Source: Wenyingzhuangia marina
GTDB lineage: Bacteria > Bacteroidota > Bacteroidia > Flavobacteriales > Flavobacteriaceae
Direction: 5' to 3'
Assembly (NCBI RefSeq): GCF_900130035.1
Contig: NZ_FQXQ01000003.1
Span: 372,001 to 436,000, forward strand
Length of the DNA stretch: 64,000 nucleotides
Under the pieces are notes generated by a model. That model saw only the letters and a list, made by a program, of their open reading frames with translations, had not been told where the DNA came from and ran no database searches. A program made the translations under genes and the position numbers. Below, piece after piece: positions 1-9,170 of the stretch (within the stretch, counting starts at the first letter, position 1; every line of letters begins with the position of its first letter).

Positions 1-711
1 AAATAGTTTGGATAAGTAGTTTTGGTAGTTTTTGCTGATTCCGTAAAGTGAAATATCTATTTCCATATCCTTTTCAAGTTCTTCGTCAATATAGGTAATA
101 ACGTCAAAATTGTTTTTTCCAGGTTCTTCGGTGAATTCTTCGTCATTACCAGATCCGTATTCAGAAATAATTCTAAAGGGAGGATCAATTTTAGTTAAAT
201 AATAATTATCAACTCCTATTTCATTATCAATATTTACATTAATTTGAATAATATCGTCTCCAAAAGAAATGGTTTGTTGTTTAATTTCATTGATGTCAAC
301 AATACTTGTATAACTATCTTGAGCAGTGTATGTTTCTCCATCAACGGTAATACTTAAATAATAGGTACTTCCTACTGTGGGTTTTGTAAAGTCTACAGCT
401 GTGTAAACCCCGTCTTCTTCATCATTAGGAATGGCAGGATTCACATCTAAAAAAGTTCCCATAGAATTTCCGTTTTCATCAGTAACGGAAATAATTGCTC
501 CCTTTACTTGAGGATAATTGTTGTTGTAATAGCCTGTAGTTTTAGATAGTTTAATGGTTTGTTTATTATAACTATTATTGTATTTATGAATGTCTAAACT
601 TGCTTCAATTACAAGTCTAGGGTTTACGTTGTCTAAATTGTCTATTATTACTTCTTTAGTACAAGAAATAAAGCTAAGTGTTATGGTTAGTATATAAATA
701 TATTTTTTCAT
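1..711 (-). CDS. DUF4249 family lipoprotein, C-terminus cut by window edge
   Basis: The minus-strand frame from an ATG at 711 runs off the left edge. The N-terminus MKKYIYILTITLSFISC is a lipoprotein signal with a lipobox cysteine at residue 17. It is followed by a segment that opens with the DUF4249-style run NPRLVIEASL and continues with beta-rich sequence. The TonB receptor gene upstream ends only 4 bases before this start, so the two are almost certainly one transcript. DUF4249 proteins are usually encoded next to TonB receptors in Bacteroidota and are presumed to be surface partners in substrate capture. The substrate is not known here. Confidence 0.8.
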   Translation of the reverse strand, partial: MKKYIYILTITLSFISCTKEVIIDNLDNVNPRLVIEASLDIHKYNNSYNKQTIKLSKTTGYYNNNYPQVKGAIISVTDENGNSMGTFLDVNPAIPNDEEDGVYTAVDFTKPTVGSTYYLSITVDGETYTAQDSYTSIVDINEIKQQTISFGDDIIQINVNIDNEIGVDNYYLTKIDPPFRIISEYGSGNDEEFTEEPGKNNFDVITYIDEELEKDMEIDISLYGISKNYQNYLSKLF

Positions 712-715
712 GATT

Positions 716-3079
716 TTAGAATTTGAAGTTAAAGGTAACCGATGGAATAATTCCAAAAATAGAAAGTCTTTCAGTTTTATTGATACCTATTTCTGAATCT
801 TGAGTAAATAATATAGATGACCAATTGTTTCGGTTATAGATATTATAGACACTAAAAACCCACTCTCCTTTAAATTTTTTGGTTTTGTATTTTTTAGGTT
901 TATAAGTAGCCGAAACATCTAATCTGTGATACATTGGTAAGCGAAAAGTATTTCTTAACCCATAATTAGGAATATTGCTGTTAAGATATTCATAACTTCC
1001 TGTTGGGTAGGTTATTGGTTGACCCGTTTGTAATGTGAAATTACTATTGAAACTCCAGCTTTTTGAAGCTTTATAACTTGTTAGTAAGCTTATGTCATGT
1101 GTTTTGTCATAGCCTGTAGCATACCATTTTCCATTATTAATTCCTATTTCTGATGGTGTTCTTCCTTTGGTTTGTTGTTCGGAACGAGATAAGGTATAAC
1201 TAATCCAACCAGTAATTTTTCCTGTTTCTTTTTTTAATAATAATTCTAGACCGTAAGCTCTTGATTTTCCCGATAAAACAACAGATTCTATAGCTTCTTG
1301 TGCAATTAAATCAGCCCCATCAATATAATCTAATCTATTCTTAACCGTTTTTCCAAAAACTTCTGCAGTTAAGGAATATTTGTTGTTAAAGTCTTTGTTG
1401 TATCCAAAAGCAATTTGATCTGACAATTGTGGTTTGATATGTTCACCACTAGGAGTCCAAATATCTAAAGGAGAAGGGGATTGTGTGTTGGAAATTAAGT
1501 GTAAATATTGAGCCATTCTCTGATAACTGGCTTTAATAGAGCTATTGTTGTTTAAGCTATAAGCAATAGAAAAACGAGGTTCAAGATTTATATAAGTTTT
1601 CATAAACTCACTAATACTGTAGTTTTTTTGACCAATAGGAGTTGATTGTTCATAGATTTTTAAATTTTCATCATAAGCAACAGGACTTCCGTCATAAATA
1701 TTTTTGTTTTTTTCTCCCATTCTAGAGAATCCAGTAAGACGAAGACCATAGCGTAAATCAATTTTATTGTTTAGTTTTTGATCAACATCAATATAAATTC
1801 CAGTTTCAATGGCATATTTTTTTGCAAGCTGATCTTCTTCTATTCCACTATCGTCTCTGTTAGGTTCTATTTTACCTGGATTGAACTCATGAAAAATAGT
1901 GTTTAGACCATATTCAATAGAAAGATTATCATTAAAATATTGTTTTAAATCGTACTTAAGATTTACGTTTTGTAAACCAGAGTTCCATTTAAATCCAACA
2001 AAATCTAACTCTAAACCATAATAGTATTTGCTGTAGATTAAAGATAAGTTGGAGAATAGCTGATTGTTAAAAACGTGATTCCAACGAATATTTCCAACAG
2101 CATTTCCATAATTGTTGATGAATGAATTTGATAAAGAAAAAACATCTTTTCCAAAATATCCTGATAAATACAACTTGTTCTTATCATCAACTTCCCAATT
2201 TACTTTGGTATTTAAGTCATAAAAATAAGCGGTATTATCATTGTCTGGCATCACGATAGGAAAAAATAAATCAGCATAAGATCTACGACCACTTAAAAAG
2301 AAAGAGACTTTATTTTTAACAATAGGACCTTCTAAAGTTAAACGAGACGAAATACTTCCAATTCCTCCATTTCCATGAAATGAATATTTGTTACCATCTT
2401 TTTGATGTATTTCTAAAACAGATGAAATTCTACCTCCATATTTGGCAGGAATTCCACCTTTATATAGTTTTAAACTTTTAATAGCATCTGCATTAATTAC
2501 AGAAAAGAAACCAAAAAGGTGAGAGGTGTTAAAAAGTGTGGCTTCATCTAATATAACTAAGTTTTGATCTGCAGCCCCACCGCGAACATTAAAACCTGAT
2601 TGTCCTTCACCGGCAGTGGTTACTCCTGGAAGTGTTGTGATAGATTTTAAAACATCTACTTCTCCTAAAATAGCTGGGATTTCTTTAATGGTTTGAACTT
2701 TCATTTTGTTCACACTCATTTCTGCTTTTTGAATGCTTACTTTTTCTGAAGTACTGGTTAAGACTACTTCCTCTAAGCTTTCTACATTTTCAGACAAAGA
2801 AAAATTTAAAGTTTTATTTTTATTTATGTCTATTTTCTTAGAGATGGTATTGTAACCTATATAAGAGATTTCAATATTGTGAGTTCCTTTGCTAAGGGTT
2901 AAAGAATAAAAACCGTATTCATTAGTTACTGTTCCTTGGTAATTGTCTTTGTCAATGATATTAACGCCAATTAAAGTTTCTCCTGAAGCACTGTCTTTAA
3001 TAGTTCCACCAATGGTAAACTTGTCTTGTGCAGACATATTTATAAAACAGAGAAGGAATACAAAAAGTATTTTTTTCAT
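716..3079 (-). CDS. TonB-dependent receptor with carboxypeptidase-like N-domain
   Basis: Outer-membrane TonB-dependent receptor of about 787 residues. A signal peptide (MKKILFVFLLCFINMSAQ) is followed by a CarboxypepD_reg-like beta-sandwich (about 20-110), a plug domain containing FNVRGGAADQNLVILDEA, and a 22-strand-type barrel that ends in aromatic FNFKF. A longer frame starts at 3109, but the ATG at 3079 puts the signal peptide at the N-terminus, and a TAnnTTTG element lies just upstream. It is paired with the downstream DUF4249 lipoprotein. The architecture is that of receptors placed next to DUF4249; the ligand cannot be read from the sequence. Confidence 0.88.
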   Translation of the reverse strand: MKKILFVFLLCFINMSAQDKFTIGGTIKDSASGETLIGVNIIDKDNYQGTVTNEYGFYSLTLSKGTHNIEISYIGYNTISKKIDINKNKTLNFSLSENVESLEEVVLTSTSEKVSIQKAEMSVNKMKVQTIKEIPAILGEVDVLKSITTLPGVTTAGEGQSGFNVRGGAADQNLVILDEATLFNTSHLFGFFSVINADAIKSLKLYKGGIPAKYGGRISSVLEIHQKDGNKYSFHGNGGIGSISSRLTLEGPIVKNKVSFFLSGRRSYADLFFPIVMPDNDNTAYFYDLNTKVNWEVDDKNKLYLSGYFGKDVFSLSNSFINNYGNAVGNIRWNHVFNNQLFSNLSLIYSKYYYGLELDFVGFKWNSGLQNVNLKYDLKQYFNDNLSIEYGLNTIFHEFNPGKIEPNRDDSGIEEDQLAKKYAIETGIYIDVDQKLNNKIDLRYGLRLTGFSRMGEKNKNIYDGSPVAYDENLKIYEQSTPIGQKNYSISEFMKTYINLEPRFSIAYSLNNNSSIKASYQRMAQYLHLISNTQSPSPLDIWTPSGEHIKPQLSDQIAFGYNKDFNNKYSLTAEVFGKTVKNRLDYIDGADLIAQEAIESVVLSGKSRAYGLELLLKKETGKITGWISYTLSRSEQQTKGRTPSEIGINNGKWYATGYDKTHDISLLTSYKASKSWSFNSNFTLQTGQPITYPTGSYEYLNSNIPNYGLRNTFRLPMYHRLDVSATYKPKKYKTKKFKGEWVFSVYNIYNRNNWSSILFTQDSEIGINKTERLSIFGIIPSVTFNFKF

Positions 3080-3106
3080 CAATTTTCTATTTGAATAATT
3101 TTTCGT

Positions 3107-3114
3107 CAAATATA
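3107..3114 (-). promoter_or_regulatory. Bacteroidota -7 element for the TonB receptor operon
   Basis: On the minus strand the bases read TATATTTG, an exact match to the TAnnTTTG -7 consensus. It sits 28 bases before the chosen ATG at 3079. No convincing -33 TTG was picked out. Confidence 0.45.
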
Positions 3115-3184
3115 AAGTTTAAAAAAGGCATTGGCACTTATCTTAAGTTAAGAAGGTGTGAACAGGTGGTTTTTGGGGTGAAAA

Positions 3185-3214
3185 AAAGCGCTAACCTTCT
3201 AAGATTAGCGCTTT
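3185..3214 (-). terminator. Rho-independent terminator after lysA
   Basis: Ten-base outer stem AAAGCGCTAA / TTAGCGCTTT, with further inner pairing. In the minus transcript it is followed by a run of seven U. One inner position pairs only as a G-U wobble in the minus-strand RNA, which supports that direction. It lies directly after the lysA stop. Confidence 0.85.
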
Positions 3215-3219
3215 GATTT

Positions 3220-4428
3220 TTATAAAGTATCAATCATTACTTGACCTTTTAAAATATCTTCAAAAGTTTCCCTTTCTCTAATTAAATAGTCTTGACCTTT
3301 TATGACCAAAACTTCAGCAGGTCTAAATCTTGAGTTGTAATTTGATGACATAGAAAAGCAATAAGCACCTGCATTGTCCATACAAATAATATCTCCTTCA
3401 GATACTTTTCCTAATTGTCTATCACTTGCAAAAGTGTCGGTTTCACAAATATATCCTACTACATTATAAGTTTCCTTTTCTCCATCAGGGTTAGAAATGT
3501 TGTGTACTCGATGATAAGCATCATACATCATAGGTCTCATCAAATGATTTAAACCACTATCAACCCCAACAAAATTAATGTTAGGTGTTTGTTTAATGAC
3601 ATTTACTTTGGCTAAGAATTTACCAGATTCAGACACTAAGAATTTACCTGGTTCAAAAATCAATTTTAATTCTTTTCCATATTCTTCACAAAAAGCATTA
3701 AAGCTAGCTCCTAAAACTTTTCCTAATTCTTCTAAGTTGGTAGCATGGTCACCATCTTTATAAGGTACTTTAAATCCACTTCCTAAATCGATGAATTCTA
3801 TGGTCTCAAACTGTCTAGCAATTCCTAGTAAAACTTCCATGGCTTCTACAAACGCACTTGGATCTTTAATATCAGAACCTGTATGCATGTGTACTCCGTT
3901 TACAGGTGTTCCATTAGCCGTAACTATTTTTTTGATTTCTTCTATTTGAGTATGAGAAATTCCAAATTTAGAATCTACGTGACCTACAGAAATTTTTGCG
4001 TTTCCACCTGCCATAATATGCGGGTTGATACGTAAAGAAACTGGAGCTTTAGGAAATGCTTTTCCAAACTTGTCTAAGCTAGATAAGTTGTCTAAAGTTA
4101 TTTTGACTCCTAAATTGTAAGCATCTGTAATTTCTTTAAAAGAAACTCCGTTTGGCGTGTAAGAAATATCTTTTACATCAAAACCAGCAGCCAAACATAA
4201 TTTTATTTCTTGCACAGAAACACAATCTCCTCCAGAACCTAAATTCTTTAAAAATTTAAGAACATTGATGTTGGTGTTAGATTTTACTGCGTAATTTAAT
4301 TTTACATTTTTTACAGATGAAAATGCATTCATCATTCGGTTGTACTGACGTTCAATTACATCAGCATTATATACATATAACGGAGCTCCGTATTTTTCTG
4401 TTAACGAAATTAAAAATTGATTATCCAT
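3220..4428 (-). CDS. lysA: Diaminopimelate decarboxylase
   Basis: 402 residues, normal length for LysA. This PLP enzyme of fold type III decarboxylates meso-diaminopimelate to L-lysine, the last step of lysine synthesis. YAVKSNTN carries the Schiff-base lysine (Lys49). HMHTGSDI and EPGKFLV line the PLP phosphate and substrate region, CETDTFASDR supplies the active-site cysteine of the second subunit, and GAYCFSMSSNYNSR is the C-terminal signature. The gene starts 3 bases after pepT ends, so pepT-lysA form one transcript, closed by the hairpin just downstream. Confidence 0.95.
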   Translation of the reverse strand: MDNQFLISLTEKYGAPLYVYNADVIERQYNRMMNAFSSVKNVKLNYAVKSNTNINVLKFLKNLGSGGDCVSVQEIKLCLAAGFDVKDISYTPNGVSFKEITDAYNLGVKITLDNLSSLDKFGKAFPKAPVSLRINPHIMAGGNAKISVGHVDSKFGISHTQIEEIKKIVTANGTPVNGVHMHTGSDIKDPSAFVEAMEVLLGIARQFETIEFIDLGSGFKVPYKDGDHATNLEELGKVLGASFNAFCEEYGKELKLIFEPGKFLVSESGKFLAKVNVIKQTPNINFVGVDSGLNHLMRPMMYDAYHRVHNISNPDGEKETYNVVGYICETDTFASDRQLGKVSEGDIICMDNAGAYCFSMSSNYNSRFRPAEVLVIKGQDYLIRERETFEDILKGQVMIDTL

Positions 4429-4431
4429 CTT

Positions 4432-5664
4432 TTATAGATACTTGTTTGCTGTAATTTCAGCAATGTTTATAATTACTTTTGTTGCTTTTTCTATAGATTC
4501 TAAAGGTACATATTCATATTTACCATGAAAATTATGTCCGCCAGCAAAAATGTTTGGACAAGGCAATCCCATATAGGATAATTGAGAACCATCTGTACCA
4601 CCACGAATGGCTTTGTAAATAGGTTTGATGTTCTCTTTTTTCATAGCTTCTGCAGCAATATCAATAATATGCATTACAGGAGCTATTTTTTCTTTCATGT
4701 TAAAATATTGGTCTTTAATTTCTATAGAAAAAATATCCTCTTCAAATTTTTGATTCAGCGAAGATACTAAAGACTTCATGGTTTCTTTACGCTGGTTGAA
4801 TTTTTCTAAATCGTGATCTCTCACAATGTATTCCAAAGTTGTTTTTTCTACATCACCAATAATGTCATGTAAGTGATAAAAACCTTGGTGACCTGTGGTT
4901 AATTCAGGAACCTCGTCAGCGGGTAATCCATTGATGAATTGCTGAGAAACCAAAATAGCATTCACCATTTTGTTTTTAGCATATCCTGGGTGTACACTTT
5001 TTCCTTGAACTGTAATAACAGCACGTGCTGCATTAAAGTTTTCGTACTCTAATTCTCCAATTTCACTTCCATCCATGGTGTAAGCCCATTCGGCACCAAA
5101 AGCTTCTACATCAAATTTATGAGCACCTTTACCAACTTCTTCATCTGGAGTAAAACAAATTCTTATTTTTCCATGTTTGATATCAGGATTTTTCACCAAA
5201 TATTCCATAGCCGATACAATTTCTGTCACTCCCGCTTTGTCATCTGCTCCTAAAAGTGTTGTTCCATCAGTAGTAATAATGGTTTGTCCTTTGTATTGCT
5301 GAATGTCATCAAAATAAGTAGCATTTAAAATGATGTTTTGTTCTGCATTTAATACAATATTTTCACCATTGTAATTTTTATGAATTTGTGGATTTACATT
5401 TTTTCCACTAAAATCGGGACTGGTATCAATATGTGCTACAAAACCAATAGTTGGTACGTGGTGTTCTACATTGCTTGGTAAAGTGGCTGTTAAGTAACAG
5501 TTTTCGTCCAACACAACTTCAGACAAACCAATATCTTTTAGTTCTTGTTCTAACATACGAGCTAAGTTCCATTGTTTTTCTGTACTTGGAAAAGCTGGGT
5601 TTGTAGGGTCAGACTGAGTGTCTACTGTGATATAACGAACAAATCTATCTAAAATGTATTGCAT
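4432..5664 (-). CDS. pepT: Peptidase T (tripeptide aminopeptidase)
   Basis: 410 residues, full length for the M20B metallopeptidase PepT, which removes N-terminal residues from tripeptides in the cytoplasm. Visible metal-site and catalytic motifs are FVAHIDTSPDF (His and Asp), LLGADDKAG (bridging Asp), FTPDEEVGKGA (general base Glu plus Glu ligand), YTMDGSEIGELE, and near the end IRGGTDGSQL and AGGHNFHGKYE with the last histidine ligand. First gene of a pepT-lysA operon with a recognisable promoter just upstream. Confidence 0.93.
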   Translation of the reverse strand: MQYILDRFVRYITVDTQSDPTNPAFPSTEKQWNLARMLEQELKDIGLSEVVLDENCYLTATLPSNVEHHVPTIGFVAHIDTSPDFSGKNVNPQIHKNYNGENIVLNAEQNIILNATYFDDIQQYKGQTIITTDGTTLLGADDKAGVTEIVSAMEYLVKNPDIKHGKIRICFTPDEEVGKGAHKFDVEAFGAEWAYTMDGSEIGELEYENFNAARAVITVQGKSVHPGYAKNKMVNAILVSQQFINGLPADEVPELTTGHQGFYHLHDIIGDVEKTTLEYIVRDHDLEKFNQRKETMKSLVSSLNQKFEEDIFSIEIKDQYFNMKEKIAPVMHIIDIAAEAMKKENIKPIYKAIRGGTDGSQLSYMGLPCPNIFAGGHNFHGKYEYVPLESIEKATKVIINIAEITANKYL

Positions 5665-5683
5665 GGTGTTTGTTAATTTTGGG

Positions 5684-5715
5684 CAAAAATAGCTAAGTGT
5701 TTATAACTGCCCCAA
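5684..5715 (-). promoter_or_regulatory. Promoter of pepT-lysA
   Basis: On the minus strand TATTTTTG (5691-5684) matches TAnnTTTG. A TTG lies 21 bases upstream (5715-5713). The -7 element ends 20 bases before the pepT ATG. Confidence 0.5.
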
Positions 5716-5751
5716 TGTTTTAATAAAATAAAACGTTTTGCTTTTTATTGT

Positions 5752-6318
5752 TTAAGGAATAATTTTTAAAGAATTAAAAATCTGTAAAATTTCGCAGTTG
5801 TTTTTGGTGAAGTTTTGACTCCCATTTATTTGTGCAGAAAGTAAATAGTAATGTTCTTGATCAGCTATATAGTATTGAATATTATAGGTTACTTGCTCCT
5901 CATTTTTATGAAAATAATAAATAGCATAAGCAGGTTGATCGTTAAATTTGATGATACTATTTTGAATGATATAAGTTTTTGTAGTGGCTAATACTTGTGT
6001 TGTTATTTTGTTTTTAAAAGCTTCTTCAATAATAATTTTTCCTTTAAATCGGGTTACATCAATAATAAAAGAAGAAGAGAAGTTTCGAGTCGTATCTGCC
6101 GCATAAATCCTAGATTGATAGTCATCAAAATACAATTCTCTTTTCCAATGCTTTCCAAGATTAATTTCAAAATTGTTTTTTGCATCTCTAATGATTTTTG
6201 AGTGATGAAAATCCACATCAGAAGTACAAGAAATAACATCATTAATACTCGGTTCATTTTTACATGAAAACAATAGAACCGTACTAAGACAGTATAAGAG
6301 GTAATGAAATTTTTTCAC
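5752..6318 (-). CDS. Putative lipoprotein, unknown function
   Basis: 188 residues. The N-terminus MKKFHYLLYCLSTVLLFSC is a lipoprotein signal with the lipobox cysteine at 19. The rest alternates charged and beta-rich stretches (for example HYYLLSAQINGSQNFTKNN) and resembles PsbP/PspC-like or other small exported beta proteins, but I recognise no family signature. It stands alone on the minus strand, divergent from the patatin gene. Its expression and localisation as an envelope lipoprotein are inferred from the signal only. Confidence 0.7.
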   Translation of the reverse strand: MKKFHYLLYCLSTVLLFSCKNEPSINDVISCTSDVDFHHSKIIRDAKNNFEINLGKHWKRELYFDDYQSRIYAADTTRNFSSSFIIDVTRFKGKIIIEEAFKNKITTQVLATTKTYIIQNSIIKFNDQPAYAIYYFHKNEEQVTYNIQYYIADQEHYYLLSAQINGSQNFTKNNCEILQIFNSLKIIP

Positions 6319-6386
6319 TCTATTTGGTAACTATTAAAAATGTATATTTAATGGACTAAATTAAGCCTAAATTTTTAAAAAGAGAT

Positions 6387-7304
6387 ATGCGTGCATTGGT
6401 AATTTCTGGAGGGGGTAGCAAAGGAGCTTTTGCTGGAGGTGTTGCTGAATACTTAATGAAAGAAGAAAAAAAGGAGTACGATATCTTAGTTGGTACTTCT
6501 ACAGGTAGTTTAATGATTTCTCATTTGGCTTTGGGCAGAATAGAAATGTTAAAAGACTTATATACCAATGTAGATCAGTCAACTATTTTTAGTGTAAATC
6601 CTTTTAAAATAAAAGGGAGAAGAGGTGCCAAAACAGTTTCTATTAATCACGTAAAAGTACTTTGGAATTTTATTAAAAAACGTAAAACATTTGGTGAAAG
6701 TTCAAATTTAAGGAAGTTACTTCACAATACGATTACAGAAGATTTCTATAATGAAATACGTGCTACGGAGAAAGATTTGGTCGTAACGGTTTCTAACTTA
6801 ACTTTAGGAAAAGTAGAGTATAAATCGATTAAAGATTGTGAAAGAAAACAATTTTGTGATTGGATTTGGGCCTCTTGTAATTATGTGCCTTTTATGAGTT
6901 TGTACGAAAAAGATAATTACCAATATGCCGATGGTGGCTTTGGAGCTTTGGTACCTATTAAAGAAGCGATTAACAGAGGAGCTACAGAAATTGATGTAAT
7001 TATTTTAGATACAGAAATGAAACTGGTAGCCAATGTTCATGCAAAAAATCCATTTGCTTTAATTTCTGATGTGATAGATTTTACTTTGGAACAAGTATCT
7101 AAGCATAATGTTTCTATAGGGAAGTTGGCTTCGCATTATAACAATGTTCAATTAAATTTATATTACACACCAACTATTTTAACTTCTAATTCATTAATTT
7201 TTGATAAAGAATTGATGACAGAATGGTGGGAAGATGGTTATGCTTATGCTAAGAACAAGCATAAAAACACTGAAATGAACGAGATTAAGTTTGCAGATAA
7301 ATAA
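6387..7304 (+). CDS. Patatin-like phospholipase
   Basis: 305 residues. Serine acyl hydrolase of the patatin family, expected to cleave acyl chains from glycerolipids with a Ser-Asp dyad. The glycine-rich oxyanion loop SGGGSKGAFAGG is at residues 7-18, the nucleophile elbow GTSTG at 36-40 (Ser38), and the catalytic Asp182 is in YADGGFG. There is no signal peptide, so it is probably cytoplasmic or peripheral. It is a single gene ending in a strong bidirectional terminator. Substrate is unknown. Confidence 0.88.
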   Translation: MRALVISGGGSKGAFAGGVAEYLMKEEKKEYDILVGTSTGSLMISHLALGRIEMLKDLYTNVDQSTIFSVNPFKIKGRRGAKTVSINHVKVLWNFIKKRKTFGESSNLRKLLHNTITEDFYNEIRATEKDLVVTVSNLTLGKVEYKSIKDCERKQFCDWIWASCNYVPFMSLYEKDNYQYADGGFGALVPIKEAINRGATEIDVIILDTEMKLVANVHAKNPFALISDVIDFTLEQVSKHNVSIGKLASHYNNVQLNLYYTPTILTSNSLIFDKELMTEWWEDGYAYAKNKHKNTEMNEIKFADK

Positions 7305-7336
7305 AAAATGCGATGCTGTTCAGCATCGCATTTTTT
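7303..7336. terminator. Bidirectional terminator between convergent genes
   Basis: Perfect 16-base stem (AAAAAATGCGATGCTG and its complement) around a 2-base centre, with A and T tracts on both sides. It lies between the patatin stop and the lactonase stop and can end both transcripts. Confidence 0.9.
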
Positions 7337-7355
7337 ATACGTGTTGTGTTTTTTA

Positions 7356-8480
7356 TTAAAATAAAATACAAACTGGTTTAGGAGCTTTAACATCACTCAC
7401 AAATGTTAATTTTCCTGTTTTGTGATTTCTTTTAAAAGAACAAATATTGTTGGTATCTCTATTGGCAACTAATAAAAATTTATTGTCAGGACTCAAGGCA
7501 AAGTTTCTAGGGTGTTTACCATGGGTGCTAATGGTTTGTATCAGCTCTAGTTTTCCAGAATCTAAAACTTTTAAAACGCCAACACTATCATGACCTCTAT
7601 TGGTGATGTAAACAAATTTACCATCGTTGGTAATTTCTATATGTGCTGAGGTGTTTCCTGGCTTATCTTCATTAGCCAAGGTTTCTACTGTTTGAACAAT
7701 TTTATAAGAGTTGTTTGTAACATTCTTTTTAATAAAAGTTACCGTTGCAGCCAACTCATTTACTACATAAATCCATGGTTTAGTAGGGTGAAATGTTAAA
7801 ATTCTTGGTCCAGCTTCAGCAGGCATTTCTAACTCACTAAATTCATTAGGGACTATTTTATTAAAATCACTGTCAATAGTACCAAATATTAATTTGTTAG
7901 CACCTAAATCAATACTGATAACGTTAGTAGAGTTTGGTTCAAAATAACAAGAATGTGTATGGGCTTTTTCTTGTCTAGGGTGTTTACTTGGAGCGTTCAT
8001 TTTATTTTGTTGAGTATCCAAAGTTTTTGTTAAAACACCATTTTCATCAATTTGATGTAGGTTGGTGGTTCCACTACCATAATTAGCCGTTAAAATATAA
8101 TTGTTTTTATTAATAGTTACATAACAAGGATCATTATCTACTTTGCTAACACTAATTTCTTTTAATCTATCTTTTTGAATTAAAAAACTAGTAATTGTAC
8201 CTTCTTTTTTAGAGTTTGAAGCAATGATATATTTTCCATCAAATGATTTTGTTAAAAATGTTGGGCTTTCGGTTTTGGCAACTAAACTTAAAGAATCTAT
8301 GGTTCCGTTTTTATTTAATTGATATTGATAGATTCCTTCACTATGAGAGTCGGCTGTTTTGTTAGTGTAGGTACCAACATAAAATTTTAATGATTTTGAA
8401 TCTGTAATATTGTTGTGAATGTTTTTACAACCAATGAAAGCAACGGCAGTAAAAATAAGGATAGTTTTTATAAATTTCAT
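7356..8480 (-). CDS. Lactonase family beta-propeller lipoprotein
   Basis: 374 residues. The signal MKFIKTILIFTAVAFIGC has a lipobox cysteine at 18. The mature part matches the lactonase family, a 7-bladed beta-propeller (family of 6-phosphogluconolactonase YbhE/Pgl): YVGTYTNKTADSHSEGIYQY near the start, then HTHSCYFEPN, GPRILTFHPTKPWIYVVNE, HIEITNDGKFVYITNRGHDS and GKHPRNFALSPDNKFLLVAN. The export signal argues against the cytoplasmic pentose-phosphate role, so a periplasmic or surface sugar-lactone hydrolase is more likely. Single gene. Confidence 0.85.
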   Translation of the reverse strand: MKFIKTILIFTAVAFIGCKNIHNNITDSKSLKFYVGTYTNKTADSHSEGIYQYQLNKNGTIDSLSLVAKTESPTFLTKSFDGKYIIASNSKKEGTITSFLIQKDRLKEISVSKVDNDPCYVTINKNNYILTANYGSGTTNLHQIDENGVLTKTLDTQQNKMNAPSKHPRQEKAHTHSCYFEPNSTNVISIDLGANKLIFGTIDSDFNKIVPNEFSELEMPAEAGPRILTFHPTKPWIYVVNELAATVTFIKKNVTNNSYKIVQTVETLANEDKPGNTSAHIEITNDGKFVYITNRGHDSVGVLKVLDSGKLELIQTISTHGKHPRNFALSPDNKFLLVANRDTNNICSFKRNHKTGKLTFVSDVKAPKPVCILF

Positions 8481-8555
8481 TTGATCTGTTTGAACTTTAA
8501 AGATACATAAGTTTTTATTTTAGTGCTTTAAATAGTTAATTTAAAAAAGAACAAG

Positions 8556-8586
8556 TGCAACATTGTTGCGCATTGTTGTATATTTG
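8556..8586 (+). promoter_or_regulatory. Promoter with overlapping Fur-family-type operator
   Basis: An exact -7 element TATATTTG lies at 8579-8586. Just upstream is the palindrome GCAACA-T-TGTTGC (8557-8569), or 7-1-7 TGCAACA T TGTTGCG if one mismatched pair is allowed. A second copy of the half-site ATTGTTG follows at 8572-8578 and touches the -7 element. The 7-1-7 layout is typical of Fur/Zur/PerR operators. The operon it drives ends with a Fur-family regulator, so autoregulated repression is the simplest reading. Confidence 0.6.
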
Positions 8587-8609
8587 CTTCAGAAATAAAA
8601 AACATACCC

Positions 8610-9170
8610 ATGAAATTAAAAAAAATAGTACTTACAATGTTAGTAGGATTAGCGTTAACCTCTTGTAAAAAAGATGATCCTATTATTCCTAATGAAGAAG
8701 AAGTGATAACAACTGTAATCTATACTTTAACGCCAGAAGAAGGTGCCGAAGAAACAGTGGTTTTAAAATATTATACAGACGGGAGCAATACTACTGATGG
8801 TATTTATACTCAAACAGGTGTTGTACAAAAGAATGCAACTTACATAGGAGCTTTAAAAGTTTTGAATGAAACAACTGATCCTGTTGATGATGTAACTTTA
8901 GAAATTGAAGAAGAAGCTGTTGATCATCAGTTTTTCTATATAAAACCCCAAGGAGTAAATGTTAATTATCTTGATAAAGATGCTAATAAACATCCAATTG
9001 GTTTAAGCACTAAATTTATAACAGATAATGATTTTGTTGGAGGAAATTTAACCATAATATTAAGACATGAACCAAATAAATTTGGAGAGAATGTATCAGA
9101 TGGAGATATTATGAATGCAGGAGGAGGATCAGATTTGGAAGTTGTATTTAACTTAAATGATGAGGATTAA
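8610..9170 (+). CDS. Lipoprotein partner of the TonB receptor
   Basis: 186 residues. The signal MKLKKIVLTMLVGLALTSC has its lipobox cysteine at 19, followed by acidic residues. The mature part starts VIYTLTPEEGAEETVVLKY and contains VDHQFFY. It resembles short flavobacterial lipoproteins that databases label type 1 periplasmic-binding-fold superfamily, which occur beside TonB receptors. It overlaps the receptor start by 14 bases, so the two are translated together. Likely a surface or periplasmic accessory for the receptor. The acidic, histidine-containing sequence would suit metal handling, but that is inference. Confidence 0.72.
   Translation: MKLKKIVLTMLVGLALTSCKKDDPIIPNEEEVITTVIYTLTPEEGAEETVVLKYYTDGSNTTDGIYTQTGVVQKNATYIGALKVLNETTDPVDDVTLEIEEEAVDHQFFYIKPQGVNVNYLDKDANKHPIGLSTKFITDNDFVGGNLTIILRHEPNKFGENVSDGDIMNAGGGSDLEVVFNLNDED

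Noticed and set aside
3578-3763. Open frame of 61 codons antisense to lysA, and similar short frames opposite other genes
   Set aside because: They mirror strongly coding sequence, have no family pattern, and no promoter or ribosome site was seen.
5715-5740. A+T-rich inverted repeat near 5720 as a terminator of the 5752-6318 gene
   Set aside because: Short A/T-only stem with no U run in the required direction; probably chance in A+T-rich DNA.
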